Shown: positions 1 through 9,900, numbered from the stretch's first letter. The stretch: DNA of 64,000 bases from JBLXBZ01 sp048265185 (GCA_048265185.1 JBLXBZ010000004.1:194250-258249), one strand, 5' to 3'. Numbers and translations: made by a program. Notes: generated from the letters alone by a model not told the origin.

Positions 1-411
1 ACCGTCGAGCTTCTCTGGCATGGCATCTGGTCCTACGTACTGATGAATAACATCGACGTCATGCTGGGGGTCGCATCGATTGAAGGCACGGATCCTGACC
101 GAATGGCGAGCCAACTGTCATTTCTGCATCACCACGCCCGCGCGCCGGAAGACTGGCGTGTGCGCGCCGTCAGCGAACGCTACGTGGAAATGAACCGCAT
201 TCCCGCAGATCAAATAGACCAGCGTTCCGCGTTGCGCGAGTTGCCGCCCTTGATTAAAGGCTACTTACGTCTGGGCGCCTATATCGGCGACGGCGCAGTC
301 GTCGACTATCAGTTCGGCACCACAGACGTTCTGATCGTCCTGCCGATCTCGGCGCTTAACGCGCGTTACATCAATTATTACGGACAGGACGCCAGTCGCC
401 ACGCTTCCTGA
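1..411 (+). CDS. olsB: Ornithine N-acyltransferase OlsB, C-terminal part (5' end outside window)
   Basis: The frame is open from the first base, so this is the 3' part of a gene that begins before the window. The fragment is 136 residues. OlsB is a GNAT-fold enzyme that moves a 3-hydroxyacyl chain from acyl-ACP to ornithine, the first step of ornithine-lipid synthesis at the inner membrane. The evidence is the hemolysin-like acyltransferase C-terminus, with ELLWHGIW at the start, GVASIEGTDP, then PPLIKGYLRLGAYIGDGAV and TTDVLIVLP near the end, in the order typical of OlsB. An internal ATG at 43 is not the start, because the conserved sequence continues upstream of it. No downstream partner is visible; the next gene is a regulator 180 bp away. 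Related GNAT/PlsC-like proteins are possible but less likely. Confidence 0.82.
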   Translation, partial: TVELLWHGIWSYVLMNNIDVMLGVASIEGTDPDRMASQLSFLHHHARAPEDWRVRAVSERYVEMNRIPADQIDQRSALRELPPLIKGYLRLGAYIGDGAVVDYQFGTTDVLIVLPISALNARYINYYGQDASRHAS

Positions 412-590
412 AAAATTAATTGCTATAACGTGTCGAAAGATACAGACGCGGTTCGGCTTCCGACCCGGTCCGCGTTTCGATTTTACGACTGGCAAAACGA
501 AAATAAATGAAAGTTTAACGAAGATTTTCTTGCCCGAAGTGACGAAGCCGGGCAGTGTATGAACCTATGGGATCAGACAAAACGCAACGC

Positions 591-1358
591 ATGGATCCGG
601 TCACCCCCCGGCAATCCGACATTCTCGACATTGCCCGACGCGGCGGCAGGGTTGAGGTGGAGCACCTCGCCGTACATTTCGACGTAACGCCGCAAACCAT
701 TCGCAAAGACCTCAACGAACTATGCGACAGGCAACTCCTGCAAAGAGTTCACGGCGGAGCGATATCCCCTTCCAGCGTCACCAATTTCGCTTATGAATCC
801 AGGCGCTTGTTGGCCGCTGACGAAAAGCAGCGTATTGGCGCAAGGACGGCGGCGCTCATCCCCCACAACAGTTCCGTCATGCTCAACATCGGTACAACCA
901 CCGAACAAGTGGCCCTCTCCCTGCGCCAGCATAACGGCCTCATGGTGATTACCAACAACATCAATGTCGCCAATATTTTACGCGAAGCGCCCGCCGTGGA
1001 GGTGGTCATCGCCGGCGGAGTCGTTCGTTCGGCCGACGGCGGCATTGTCGGAGAAGCCACCGTCGACTTCATCCGCCAATTCAAGGTGGACTACGCCGTA
1101 ATCGGCGCGTCCGCAATTGATGACGACGGTACGATTTTCGATTACGACTTCCGGGAAGTCCGTGTGTCGCGTGAAATCTTACGTCACGCGCGGCACACCA
1201 TCCTTGTATCGGATTGCATGAAATTCGAACGCAACGCCCCGGTTCGAATTGGGCATTTGTCGGAAATCGATATTTTCGTCACCGACAGAAAACTGCCCCC
1301 CGCCGTTGACGCGCTCTGCCAGGAAAAAGACGTGAAAGTGATTATCGCCCAAAACTAG
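591..1358 (+). CDS. DeoR-family transcriptional regulator, GlpR-like
   Basis: A cytoplasmic sugar-phosphate-responsive repressor of about 255 residues. The N-terminal winged helix-turn-helix carries the DeoR signature (FDVTPQTIRKDLNELCD, followed by LLQRVHGGA). The C-terminal DeoR sensor domain has the phosphate-binding stretch NIGTTTEQVA and later ITNNINVANIL and VIAGGVVR. GlpR of E. coli is close to this length, which favours the ATG at 591. A GTG at 555 and an ATG at 567 are in-frame alternatives and none of the three has a clear ribosome binding site. No glycerol or sugar genes lie next to it, so its target is unknown. It converges with fdxA. Confidence 0.85.
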   Translation: MDPVTPRQSDILDIARRGGRVEVEHLAVHFDVTPQTIRKDLNELCDRQLLQRVHGGAISPSSVTNFAYESRRLLAADEKQRIGARTAALIPHNSSVMLNIGTTTEQVALSLRQHNGLMVITNNINVANILREAPAVEVVIAGGVVRSADGGIVGEATVDFIRQFKVDYAVIGASAIDDDGTIFDYDFREVRVSREILRHARHTILVSDCMKFERNAPVRIGHLSEIDIFVTDRKLPPAVDALCQEKDVKVIIAQN

Positions 1359-1369
1359 CAATGGCGAAG

Positions 1370-1389
1370 CTCCCCGCCTCAACGGGGAA
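1370..1389. terminator. Short GC hairpin between converging genes
   Basis: TCCCCG and CGGGGA are separated by six bases in the gap between the DeoR-type gene and fdxA, which converge here. On the minus strand the stem is followed by T-rich rather than pure-T sequence. It is probably a weak, possibly shared, transcription stop. Confidence 0.35.
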
Positions 1390-1395
1390 AATCCA

Positions 1396-1734
1396 TCAAT
1401 CGCCGGTTCCCGGCGCCTCAATGAAATATTTCTCATATTTCTCAGGCACGCCGTCAAACTCTTTCGCTTCTGGCAAAGCGTCTTTCTTGATCGTGATGTT
1501 AGGCCATTTCTTGGCGTAGTCGGCGTTGACTCCAAGCCATTTCTCCAAACCAGAATCCGTGTCGGGCAAAATAGCTTCCGCGGGACACTCCGGTTCGCAA
1601 ACGCCGCAATCGATGCATTCGTCCGGATCAATGACAAGCATATTCTCCCCTTCATAGAAACAATCTACAGGGCAGACTTCAACGCAGTCGGTGTATTTAC
1701 ATTTGATGCAATTGTCAGTGACGACGTAGGTCAT
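1396..1734 (-). CDS. fdxA: Seven-iron ferredoxin FdxA
   Basis: A soluble electron carrier of 112 residues with one [3Fe-4S] and one [4Fe-4S] cluster. The cysteines lie in the usual FdxA arrangement, NCIKCKYTDCVEVCPVDC then DECIDCGVCEPECPAEA, followed by the long C-terminal extension (about residues 60-112) typical of alphaproteobacterial FdxA. An AGGA ribosome binding site precedes the ATG. It is the last gene of a leftward group with the S4-domain gene and the helicase, an order common in Rhizobiales. The carD-type regulator often found next in that neighbourhood is not present here. Its physiological partner is not known from the sequence. Confidence 0.95.
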   Translation of the reverse strand: MTYVVTDNCIKCKYTDCVEVCPVDCFYEGENMLVIDPDECIDCGVCEPECPAEAILPDTDSGLEKWLGVNADYAKKWPNITIKKDALPEAKEFDGVPEKYEKYFIEAPGTGD

Positions 1735-1891
1735 CTCAATCCTCTTGATATCCCTCTCCCGGCGCTGGAAGTCAGCAACCGGAGTCCACTTTTTCTCTTG
1801 CGAACTGGGTATCCTGTTCAGCTCAAACGCGCAAGGTCGTCAAAAGCTATGCGGATTTACGATTTGAGCATATAACCGCAAGCATTGGGCA

Positions 1892-2287
1892 TTATTCAGA
1901 AATGTTTTCCTTGGGCCTGCGGATTGCGTCAATTCGCCGCCGATCCCGCTTCGTGGGGCGTCCGGAGCCGGCGTCGCGCTCCATGACTTTGGCGAGGCGC
2001 TCCGCCTTGGGCGGCGGCGGCGGCGAACGGTCCTCATACAAAAGCCGCGCTTCGCTGGCTGGACCGCGCCTCTCCCCCAGCCCAAGCACCTCCAGCACCA
2101 GAACCCGGCGTTCCAACGTCACGGTAAGAACGTCGCCAACACGAATTGTTTTGCTTGGGGCGTCTATTTTTTCCGAATTGACCCGAACATGACCGGATTT
2201 CGTCAATTTCTGCGCAAGGCTGCGAGATTTAGTGACCCGGGCGTACCAAAGCCATTTATCAACGCGCAGCATTTGCTCCAAAACCAT
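1892..2287 (-). CDS. S4-domain RNA-binding protein (HslR/Hsp15-like)
   Basis: A 131-residue basic protein. The N-terminal S4 domain runs over about residues 6-65 (LRVDKWLWYARVTKSRSLAQ, then SGHVRVNSEKI and RVGDVLTV), which is the heat-shock protein 15/HslR pattern. In E. coli Hsp15 binds 50S subunits carrying stalled nascent chains. The C-terminal half is proline- and arginine-rich and ends in a charged, probably disordered tail. A second in-frame ATG at 2272 has a GGAG just upstream and could be the true start. It lies 88 bp downstream of the helicase gene on the same strand, consistent with a shared transcript and an RNA-related role. Confidence 0.85.
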   Translation of the reverse strand: MVLEQMLRVDKWLWYARVTKSRSLAQKLTKSGHVRVNSEKIDAPSKTIRVGDVLTVTLERRVLVLEVLGLGERRGPASEARLLYEDRSPPPPPKAERLAKVMERDAGSGRPTKRDRRRIDAIRRPKENISE

Positions 2288-2375
2288 CTTCTGGTTCCAG
2301 TCTTAGATCTTTGCCGACGCTGAGCTTTGGCTATTCAAGTCGCCAAGGCCCAGCGTCAAAAGCGTTGTCCGGGGT

Positions 2376-5300
2376 TTACTTGCCGCCTTTTTCCAAATTC
2401 GCCTTCAACGCCAACAGGGCTGCGAAAGGCGAGTTCGGATCAACCGGCTTATCCCGCGCAGGCGCAGAACCGCGGTTAGAGCCTCGGTTTTGGGCGCGTT
2501 TGTCGTCACGAGGACGAGCGCCCTCGCCTTTCCCCTTACCGGGTTTAGGCGCTCTATTGCCAGTAGCTTCGCCGGCGGCGTTATTACGTCCCTGCCCACG
2601 GCTAGCAGCTTCCCCGCGCGAGGCGGAGCTACGCCCTTCAGCGGCTGTGCGGTTGCCAGAGTTTCGCGAACGCCCCTCCGCCGCCTGACCGTCGACGCCG
2701 GCGCGACGTTGATCGCGTCGCGCTCCGTCCTGACCACGCCCGCGCGGGCGACGATCATGACGGCCCGGCCGCCAGATTTCCACAGTCACAGTCTCCATTT
2801 CCGGCTCGCACGGCGCAGGCGCGGCCTCAACCGAGACCTCCCCTTCAGGAGCTATGACGTCAGACGTTTCAACGGCTCTCGCCGACTCGGCGGACGCAGT
2901 CACCTGCGCGCCCTCATCCTTGGCCGCGACAGCTTCGTCTTCACCGGAAGTCTCCGACGTCGACGCCTCAACCTTTGACGCTTCGCTTTCATCCATCGCG
3001 CCGCCAGGGGCCGTCGTTTCTTCGCCGGAAGGCGGCTGATCGCTTGCTACGGCAGTCTTTTCTTTGGCGGCCCCACCTGCGTCAGAATCAGCGGCGACGG
3101 CGGTTGGGACCGCGGCCGGGCGTTGAATTTCACGCGTTTCCAAACGATACCCAAGCGACTTCAAAACAGCCGTGAAATCTTCGCCCGCGCACCCAAGAAG
3201 CGACGTCATCGCCACGGTCACGGTGAACGCGCCGCCTGTGGCGACCGCTCCCTCTGGCGGCGAAACGTCTTCGGCGAGCGGTTTCCACGCCACAAGCGGG
3301 CGAATGATATCCGCCAAGCGCTCCAGAATATCCACACGCACCGCGCGCGGACCGCATACGCGGAAGCCGACGACTTTATAAAGCTGAGCTGAAACCTGCG
3401 GATCCACCGGAATGGAGGTGCGCCCCGACGCCGACAATTGCGGCAATTCGCTCAAGCCCGGAATGTCCAGATCGGCGTTTTTCAACGCCCACAACTGCGC
3501 GATAAGCTGGCTTGGCGCCGGCTTGAGCAAAGCAGGAACGTAAATATGATAAGCGCCAAAACGAACGCCAAGACGCCTGAGGGAGGCGCGCATGTTCTGA
3601 TCAAGCTGACGCACGTCATCGGAAATTTCATGGCGCTCGACAATGCCCAGCCCCTCGACCACGCGATAGGCGACGCCCCGCGCCAAACCTTCCAAGCCTT
3701 CCGCGCCCAGCAGATCGGTCAATGGCTTCAGCAGTGTCTCGACATGATTTTTAACCCATAGGTCAAGTCTGGCCAGAACGCTGTCGCGCGCCGCGCCAGT
3801 CAGATTTTCATCCGCCAGAACCACAACGCCCGGCTTCAAGGTCTCAGGGCCGGCCACGAGCTTGGCCACAGCCTGCCCTTGCCAACGCACCGTCCCGTCC
3901 ACAGACAGGATCAGGTCTTCGTTTGCGCAACGGGAAAGTTTTTCCGCCCGTTTTTCTATTTCGCCCGTAAGCGCAATATGCGCGGCCGCTCGAACGGCTT
4001 TTCCGTCCTGCCCCTCCGCTGCGGTGTCCGGGGCGAACCGGAAACCTTGAAGGTGACCGACGTGCTGGTTCTCCACAAGCACGTCTCCGGTGGGAGTGAT
4101 CTCCGCTTCAAGCATGGCGTTCTCTCTTAGACGTCGCATCAATACGCTGGTTCGCCGGTCCACGAAACGCTGAATAAGCCTTTCATGCAGGGCGTCCGAA
4201 AGTCGATCTTCTACACCGCGCGTCACGCCTTGCCAATGGGCAGGATCGTTCAGCCAGTCGGCGCGGTTGGCAACAAATGTCCAGGTTCGAATATGGGCGA
4301 TCCTGTTCGCGAGCGTGTCGATATCACCATCAACCCGGTCTGCGAAAGCCACTTGTTTCAAAAACCAGTCATCCGGGATGACTGTATTACAGATAAGGTG
4401 CGTGTAAAGGTCCGCGATCAAAGCCGCATGGTTCGCAGGCGCGATCTTGCGGTAGTCCGGAACCTGACACACGTCCCATAACAGCTTGACCCGTTCGGCG
4501 CTATCGGCGCGATCGCGAATTTCCGGATTGCGCGCGGCGTATTCGAGAGCGTTCAGGTCGTCGGCGATAGGCGCGCGCGTCAACCCGTGTTCGCCGGGAA
4601 CGGCGTCGAGGGTTTGGCGCAAGCTCCGCAAACTGGAATAATCAAGACTTGAGTTGCGCCATTGGAACATTTTCAGAGCAGGGAATTGATGCGTCTCCAA
4701 AAGGCGCACGAGATCGTCGTCAAGGGGATCCACCCGCCCGGTGATTCCGAATGTGCCATCGCGCATATGCCGCCCGGCGCGGCCGGCGATCTGCCCCATT
4801 TCAGCCGGCGACAGATTGCGATATTGAAACCCGTCGAATTTCCGGCTTCCCGCGAACGCCACGTGATCGACGTCGAGATTCAGCCCCATGCCCACCGCGT
4901 CGGTGGCGATGATATGATCCACGTCGCCGTTCTGAAACAGCTCCACCTGCGCGTTTCGCGTACGCGGGCTTAGCGAACCCAGCACGACGGCCGCGCCCCC
5001 GCGCTGGCGGCGGATCAGCTCCGCTATGGCGTAGACTTCCGAAGAGGAAAACGCCACCACCGCCGAGCGCGGCGGCAAGCGCGTGATCTTGCGAGACCCC
5101 GCGTAAGTCAGAATCGACATGCGCGGCCGCGTCACCACATTCACGCCCGGCAGCAAACGCTCCAATAACGGCCGCGCCGTCGCCGCCCCCAAAAGCAAAG
5201 TTTCGCTCTGCCCGCGCAAATTCAGTATTCTGTCGGTGAAAACATGTCCGCGCTCAAAATCCCCCGCAAGCTGCACCTCGTCAATAGCGACGAAGTCCGT

Positions 5301-5594
5301 CTGCAAATCCAGCGGCATCGCCTCCACGGTGGACACCCAGAAACGTGGATTCTTGGGGAGTATTTTCTCTTCGCCAGTAATCAAGGCGACGCGATCGGCG
5401 CCGACCTTTTCCGTAACGCGCGCATAAACCTCCCGCGCCAGCAAACGCAAAGGCAAGCCGATCACGCCGGATTGATGCGCCACCATACGCTCGATAGCCA
5501 GATGAGTCTTGCCGGTGTTCGTGGGGCCAAGAATCGCCGTAACGGTTCTAGAGCGCGCAGCTGGCGGCAGCGAATTGTATCCAATTTGGTACAT
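2376..5594 (-). CDS. Suv3-like superfamily 2 helicase with long disordered tail
   Basis: About 1,072 residues. The helicase core is in the first third: Walker A GPTNTGKTH near residue 25, the DExH-like box AIDEVQLAGDFERGH, motif V/VI region IIATDAVGMGLNLDVDHVAF, and QIAGRAGRHMRDG. This set is characteristic of the mitochondrial Suv3 family, whose relatives unwind RNA for degradation. A middle region with no simple motif follows. The last 250 or so residues are low complexity: first acidic and Ala/Glu-rich, then Arg/Gly/Asn-rich, which suggests an RNA-binding tail. The ATG at 5594 is chosen; an in-frame GTG at 5639 would add 15 residues, and neither has a clear ribosome binding site. It heads the leftward helicase-S4-fdxA group. 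The RNA substrate is inferred from the family, not shown. Confidence 0.85.
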   Translation of the reverse strand: MYQIGYNSLPPAARSRTVTAILGPTNTGKTHLAIERMVAHQSGVIGLPLRLLAREVYARVTEKVGADRVALITGEEKILPKNPRFWVSTVEAMPLDLQTDFVAIDEVQLAGDFERGHVFTDRILNLRGQSETLLLGAATARPLLERLLPGVNVVTRPRMSILTYAGSRKITRLPPRSAVVAFSSSEVYAIAELIRRQRGGAAVVLGSLSPRTRNAQVELFQNGDVDHIIATDAVGMGLNLDVDHVAFAGSRKFDGFQYRNLSPAEMGQIAGRAGRHMRDGTFGITGRVDPLDDDLVRLLETHQFPALKMFQWRNSSLDYSSLRSLRQTLDAVPGEHGLTRAPIADDLNALEYAARNPEIRDRADSAERVKLLWDVCQVPDYRKIAPANHAALIADLYTHLICNTVIPDDWFLKQVAFADRVDGDIDTLANRIAHIRTWTFVANRADWLNDPAHWQGVTRGVEDRLSDALHERLIQRFVDRRTSVLMRRLRENAMLEAEITPTGDVLVENQHVGHLQGFRFAPDTAAEGQDGKAVRAAAHIALTGEIEKRAEKLSRCANEDLILSVDGTVRWQGQAVAKLVAGPETLKPGVVVLADENLTGAARDSVLARLDLWVKNHVETLLKPLTDLLGAEGLEGLARGVAYRVVEGLGIVERHEISDDVRQLDQNMRASLRRLGVRFGAYHIYVPALLKPAPSQLIAQLWALKNADLDIPGLSELPQLSASGRTSIPVDPQVSAQLYKVVGFRVCGPRAVRVDILERLADIIRPLVAWKPLAEDVSPPEGAVATGGAFTVTVAMTSLLGCAGEDFTAVLKSLGYRLETREIQRPAAVPTAVAADSDAGGAAKEKTAVASDQPPSGEETTAPGGAMDESEASKVEASTSETSGEDEAVAAKDEGAQVTASAESARAVETSDVIAPEGEVSVEAAPAPCEPEMETVTVEIWRPGRHDRRPRGRGQDGARRDQRRAGVDGQAAEGRSRNSGNRTAAEGRSSASRGEAASRGQGRNNAAGEATGNRAPKPGKGKGEGARPRDDKRAQNRGSNRGSAPARDKPVDPNSPFAALLALKANLEKGGK

Positions 5595-5639
5595 AACGTG
5601 AGATTGCGTATCGCGCTTCAAGCTGCCTGATGGATCCAC

Positions 5640-6348
5640 CGCGTCGCGGCGAGGTTCAAATTCGAAAGCTGTCTAACACAAGCGCCGCGCGTCTGTCCCC
5701 ATTTTCTTTTCTATAAATTGTTCAATCAACTCCCTACGCGCCGATTGTGACAAATTCTTCACTCTCGCCCCTACGGCGCTCGATCAGTTTTCCAAGCGAA
5801 AAGAACGACTCTCGAACAAATAAAGACCGAATCGACGACTCTCGCATATTCTCTATTCGTTCTCACCAGGCCTTGCGCCCCATTCGACAAGAGGCGCCAC
5901 ATGCTGAAGCTGGCGGCGAAATTCACTTCTCGCCACGCGTCGACGAATTTCTTCATCGCCATCCATCATTTCATCAAGATCAATTTAAGTCTCGAAATAA
6001 CTTCGAAACCCAGTTCTTCAGACTTGAGAACAAAGCGGAACAAGACTTGTACGAATCACGGATTCCACAATGTTCCCTTTTTGTCTGCGCGTCATTTGAT
6101 ATTACCACTACGAATATCGCCTATATTTTATGCACATATTATTTTGCGCTCATTATTAAGTTCGTGCTGCGGTTAAGATTTTTGTCTGAAAATGGCACGG
6201 TTTCACGCACAAAACTCGCCCTCCGCCTAATAATTTGCGCCCCCTCACCCACTTCAATTGAGACGAGCTGCGCAGAGACGGACCTTTTCAACGCGCGTCG
6301 ACACGGCTAAAACTGAGCCGCCCTTCCTCTTTGCTTAGGAGTTCGCCT
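5640..6348. other. Long AT-rich intergenic region, no gene supported
   Basis: This 0.7-kb divergent gap lies between the helicase gene and pyruvate carboxylase. A long plus-strand reading frame (5747-6310) spans it but lacks a ribosome binding site, has coding-unlike composition rich in Ser, Arg, Phe and Cys, and resembles no family I know. The segment around 6110-6180 is strongly AT-rich and is a likely place for the pyc promoter. I see no tRNA, hairpin terminator or repeat in it. Confidence 0.5.
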
Positions 6349-9300
6349 TTGGCCATTCGTAAAATCCTCGTCGCTAACCGTTCCGAAATCGCCATACGGG
6401 TGTTCCGCGCAGCCAATGAGCTGGGCATGAAAACCGTGGCGATTTTCGCCGAACAAGACAAACTCGCCTTGCATCGCTTCAAAGCCGATGAAGCCTATCA
6501 AGTTGGCAAGGGGCTTGGTCCCATTGAGGCCTATCTGTCTATTGACGAGATTTTGCGGGTCGCGCGGGAATCAGGCGCCGACGCCATTCACCCCGGGTAT
6601 GGCTTCTTGTCCGAAAGCCCCGAATTCGCGGAAGCTTGCCACGCTGCCGGCGTTATTTTCATCGGCCCCAAGCCTGAGACCATGCGCCGCCTAGGCAATA
6701 AAGTCGCCGCGCGCAACCTGGCGATCGAAGCTGGCGTTCCGGTGATGCCCGCCACCGCGCCGCTGCCGGACGACATGGACGCGGTCAAGATTCTGGCCGC
6801 CGACATCGGCTATCCTGTGATGCTGAAAGCCTCATGGGGCGGCGGCGGGCGCGGCATGCGCGTCATTCGCGACGAGGCGGAGCTTATGCGCGACGTGGTC
6901 GCCGCAAAACGCGAGGCCATGGCCGCTTTCGGCAAGGATGAAATTTATCTGGAAAAACTGGTGGAGCGCGCCCGCCATGTGGAAGTGCAGATTCTGGGCG
7001 ACGCCCATGGCAACCTCGTGCATCTGTTCGAGCGCGATTGCTCGATCCAGCGTCGACATCAGAAGGTGGTCGAGCGCGCGCCCGCGCCTTATCTATATGA
7101 AGAAAAACGCCGCGAACTTTGCGAATACGGCTTGAAAATCGGTCGGGCGGTCGATTATTGCGGCGCCGGCACCGTTGAGTTCCTCATGGACGCCGACACG
7201 GGGGCCGTTTATTTCATCGAGGTCAATCCCCGCGTGCAGGTCGAGCACACGGTCACCGAGGAAGTGACCGGCGTGGACATCGTCAAGGCCCAGATCCGCA
7301 TCGCCGCCAACGCCATGATCGGCGACCCCGCCTCCGGCGTGCCCCGGCAAGAAGACATCAAGCTTAACGGCCACGCCATGCAGTGCCGGATCACCACCGA
7401 AGATCCGGAGCAGAACTTCATTCCCGACTATGGCCGGATCACCGCCTATCGCGGCGCCACCGGCTTTGGCATCCGCCTTGACGGCGGCACGGCCTATTCC
7501 GGCGCCGTCATCACCCGGTTTTACGATCCGTTGCTTGAAAAAATCACCGCATGGGCGCCCACGGCGGACGAGGCGACCCAGCGCATGGACCGGGCCTTGC
7601 GTGAATTTCGCATTCGCGGCGTCGCCACCAATTTGATCTTCCTCGAAAACATCATTGGGCATCCCGACTTCCGCTCAAACAGCTATACGACGCGTTTCAT
7701 CGACACCACGCCGGCGCTATTCGAGCAGATGACCCGTCAGGACCGCGCCACGAAACTGTTGGTCTATATCGCCGACGTCACCGTCAACGGCCACCCGGAG
7801 GCGCGCGATCGCCCGCGCCCGCCCGCGGACGCCACCCCTCCCATCGTTCCCCGTTATGAAGGCGAAGCCGCTCCCGGCGCCCGCCAACGGCTAGACGCCC
7901 TCGGGCCGAAGGGTTTCGCCGACTGGATGCAGTCCGAACAGCGTACGCTGATCACCGACACCACCATGCGCGACGCCCATCAGTCCTTGCTGGCCACGCG
8001 CATGCGCACATTCGACATCGCCGCCGTGGCCCAAAGCTACGCCAACGGTCTGCCCCAATTGTTCTCCCTCGAATGCTGGGGAGGCGCCACTTTCGACGTG
8101 GCCATGCGCTTCTTGACGGAAGATCCATGGGAGCGCCTGCGCTTAGTGCGCCAGCGCGTCCCCAATATCCTCTTGCAAATGCTGCTACGAGGCGCCAATG
8201 GCGTCGGCTACGCCAATTACCCCGATAACGTGGTGCGTTATTTCGTCTCTCAGGCGGCTGAAAACGGCGTTGATCTCTTCCGCGTTTTCGATTGCCTCAA
8301 CTGGGTGGAGAATATGCGCGTCGCCATGGACGCAGTGCAAGAGGCCAACAAGCTCTGCGAAGGGGTGATTTGTTATACAGGCGATATGCTGGACAGCGCG
8401 CGGCCGAAATATGACCTGCGCTATTATGTGTCGCTAGCGAAAGATCTGGAGCGCGCCGGCGCCCATATTCTCGGCCTCAAGGACATGGCCGGACTGCTCA
8501 AGCCGGAAGCTGCGAAAGTCCTGATCAAGGCCCTGAAGGAGGAAGTGGGTCTGCCGATTCACTTTCACACCCATGACACGTCCGGCGCCGCCGCCGCCAC
8601 GGTTCTAGCGGCAGTGGAGGCTGGCGTCGACGCCGTGGACGCGGCGATGGATTCGCTCTCCGGCATGACGTCCCAACCTTGTCTTGGATCCATTGTCGAA
8701 GCCCTACGCGGCGGCGCGCGCGACACCGGCCTCGACCCCAAGGTCATTCGCGAAATTTCCTTCTATTGGGAAGCGGTTCGCGCGCAATATCGCGCTTTTG
8801 AGAGCGACTTGCGATCCGGCGCCTCCGAAGTCTATCTCCACGAGATGCCAGGCGGCCAGTTCACCAATCTGAAGGAGCAGGCCCGCTCACTTGGCCTAGA
8901 CACCCGCTGGCATGAGGTCGCCCAGACCTATCACGACGTCAATATGATGTTCGGCGACATCGTCAAGGTCACGCCCTCCTCCAAAGTCGTCGGCGACATG
9001 GCGCTGATGATGGTCTCTCAAGGATTGAGCGTTCAGGACGTGGAAAACCCGGAAAAAGACGTAGCCTTTCCAGACAGCGTCGTTCAATTGATGCGCGGCG
9101 ATCTGGGGCAATCCCCCGGCGGCTGGCCTGAAGCCTTGCAGAAAAAAGTGCTGAAAGGCGAGACGCCCATCACCGTTCGTCCTGGATCTCTGCTGGCTGA
9201 CGATGATCTTGACGCGCGCCGGACGCAAGCCGCGGAACTGGTGGAGCGTGAAATTTCAGATACGGAACTCGCCTCTTATCTGATGTACCCCAAAGTGTTC

Positions 9301-9795
9301 GCCGATTACGCCAAGACCCAAAGTCTTTACGGCCCGACCAGCGTTTTGCCCACTCCCGTTTACTTCTACGGTCTGGAGCAGGGCGATGAAATCCTGATCG
9401 ATCTGGAGCCGGGGAAAACCCTTGTGGTGCGTTGTCAGGCCATTGGCGAGACGGATGAAGAGGGACAGGTCAAGGTCTTTTTCGAGCTGAACGGTCAGGC
9501 GCGAAACGTCAAGGTTCCCGATAGAGCTCATGGGGCGGCGAATTCCAGCGCCAAACGCAAGGTCGAGACAGGCAACCCCGATCAAGTGGGCGCGCCCATG
9601 CCCGGCGTCATTTCGTCACTGGCCGTAAAGCCCGGACAAGACGTGAAATCCGGCGACGTCTTGTTGTCGATCGAGGCCATGAAAATGGAAACCGCCCTTC
9701 ACGCCGACCGCGACGGCAAGATCGCGGAAGTTCTGGTCGCTCCCGGCGCCCAGATCGACGCCAAAGATCTCTTGATCGTTTTCGAGGCGCAATAA
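6349..9795 (+). CDS. pyc: Pyruvate carboxylase
   Basis: A biotin-dependent cytoplasmic enzyme of about 1,148 residues that carboxylates pyruvate to oxaloacetate with ATP and bicarbonate, replenishing the TCA cycle. Domains in order: biotin carboxylase (about 1-455; KILVANRSEIAIRVFRA, the ATP-grasp loop SWGGGGRGMRV, EVNPRVQVEHTVTEE); carboxyltransferase (about 530-800; DTTMRDAHQSLLATRMRT, and the metal site HFHTHDTSG); the PYC tetramerisation/allosteric region; and the C-terminal biotinyl domain with the biotinylated lysine in IEAMKMETAL. The start is the TTG at 6349, which has AGGAG seven bases upstream and fits the family N-terminus. A TTG at 6331 is less likely. It is monocistronic, with a GC hairpin just after the stop. 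Confidence 0.97.
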   Translation: MAIRKILVANRSEIAIRVFRAANELGMKTVAIFAEQDKLALHRFKADEAYQVGKGLGPIEAYLSIDEILRVARESGADAIHPGYGFLSESPEFAEACHAAGVIFIGPKPETMRRLGNKVAARNLAIEAGVPVMPATAPLPDDMDAVKILAADIGYPVMLKASWGGGGRGMRVIRDEAELMRDVVAAKREAMAAFGKDEIYLEKLVERARHVEVQILGDAHGNLVHLFERDCSIQRRHQKVVERAPAPYLYEEKRRELCEYGLKIGRAVDYCGAGTVEFLMDADTGAVYFIEVNPRVQVEHTVTEEVTGVDIVKAQIRIAANAMIGDPASGVPRQEDIKLNGHAMQCRITTEDPEQNFIPDYGRITAYRGATGFGIRLDGGTAYSGAVITRFYDPLLEKITAWAPTADEATQRMDRALREFRIRGVATNLIFLENIIGHPDFRSNSYTTRFIDTTPALFEQMTRQDRATKLLVYIADVTVNGHPEARDRPRPPADATPPIVPRYEGEAAPGARQRLDALGPKGFADWMQSEQRTLITDTTMRDAHQSLLATRMRTFDIAAVAQSYANGLPQLFSLECWGGATFDVAMRFLTEDPWERLRLVRQRVPNILLQMLLRGANGVGYANYPDNVVRYFVSQAAENGVDLFRVFDCLNWVENMRVAMDAVQEANKLCEGVICYTGDMLDSARPKYDLRYYVSLAKDLERAGAHILGLKDMAGLLKPEAAKVLIKALKEEVGLPIHFHTHDTSGAAAATVLAAVEAGVDAVDAAMDSLSGMTSQPCLGSIVEALRGGARDTGLDPKVIREISFYWEAVRAQYRAFESDLRSGASEVYLHEMPGGQFTNLKEQARSLGLDTRWHEVAQTYHDVNMMFGDIVKVTPSSKVVGDMALMMVSQGLSVQDVENPEKDVAFPDSVVQLMRGDLGQSPGGWPEALQKKVLKGETPITVRPGSLLADDDLDARRTQAAELVEREISDTELASYLMYPKVFADYAKTQSLYGPTSVLPTPVYFYGLEQGDEILIDLEPGKTLVVRCQAIGETDEEGQVKVFFELNGQARNVKVPDRAHGAANSSAKRKVETGNPDQVGAPMPGVISSLAVKPGQDVKSGDVLLSIEAMKMETALHADRDGKIAEVLVAPGAQIDAKDLLIVFEAQ

Positions 9796-9807
9796 ACTCG
9801 CAAAATA

Positions 9808-9834
9808 ACGTTTCGGGCGCTTCGCCCGGAACGA
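9808..9834 (+). terminator. Hairpin after pyruvate carboxylase
   Basis: CGGGCG and CGCCCG are separated by three bases, and the stem is extended below by several A-T/G-T pairs. It lies 13 bases after the pyc stop. There is no run of T after it, so it is a probable but not classical terminator. Confidence 0.45.
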
Positions 9835-9900
9835 ACTTTCAGCCTTGGCCTGGCGAAGCGCTCTAATTTGACGAAACGCTCTGGCGGGCCGTTCACAAAA

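Noticed and set aside
5747..6310. 187-codon plus-strand ORF between the helicase and pyc genes
   Set aside because: No ribosome binding site, biased composition unlike neighbours, no family resemblance; it most likely is random open frame in the intergenic region.
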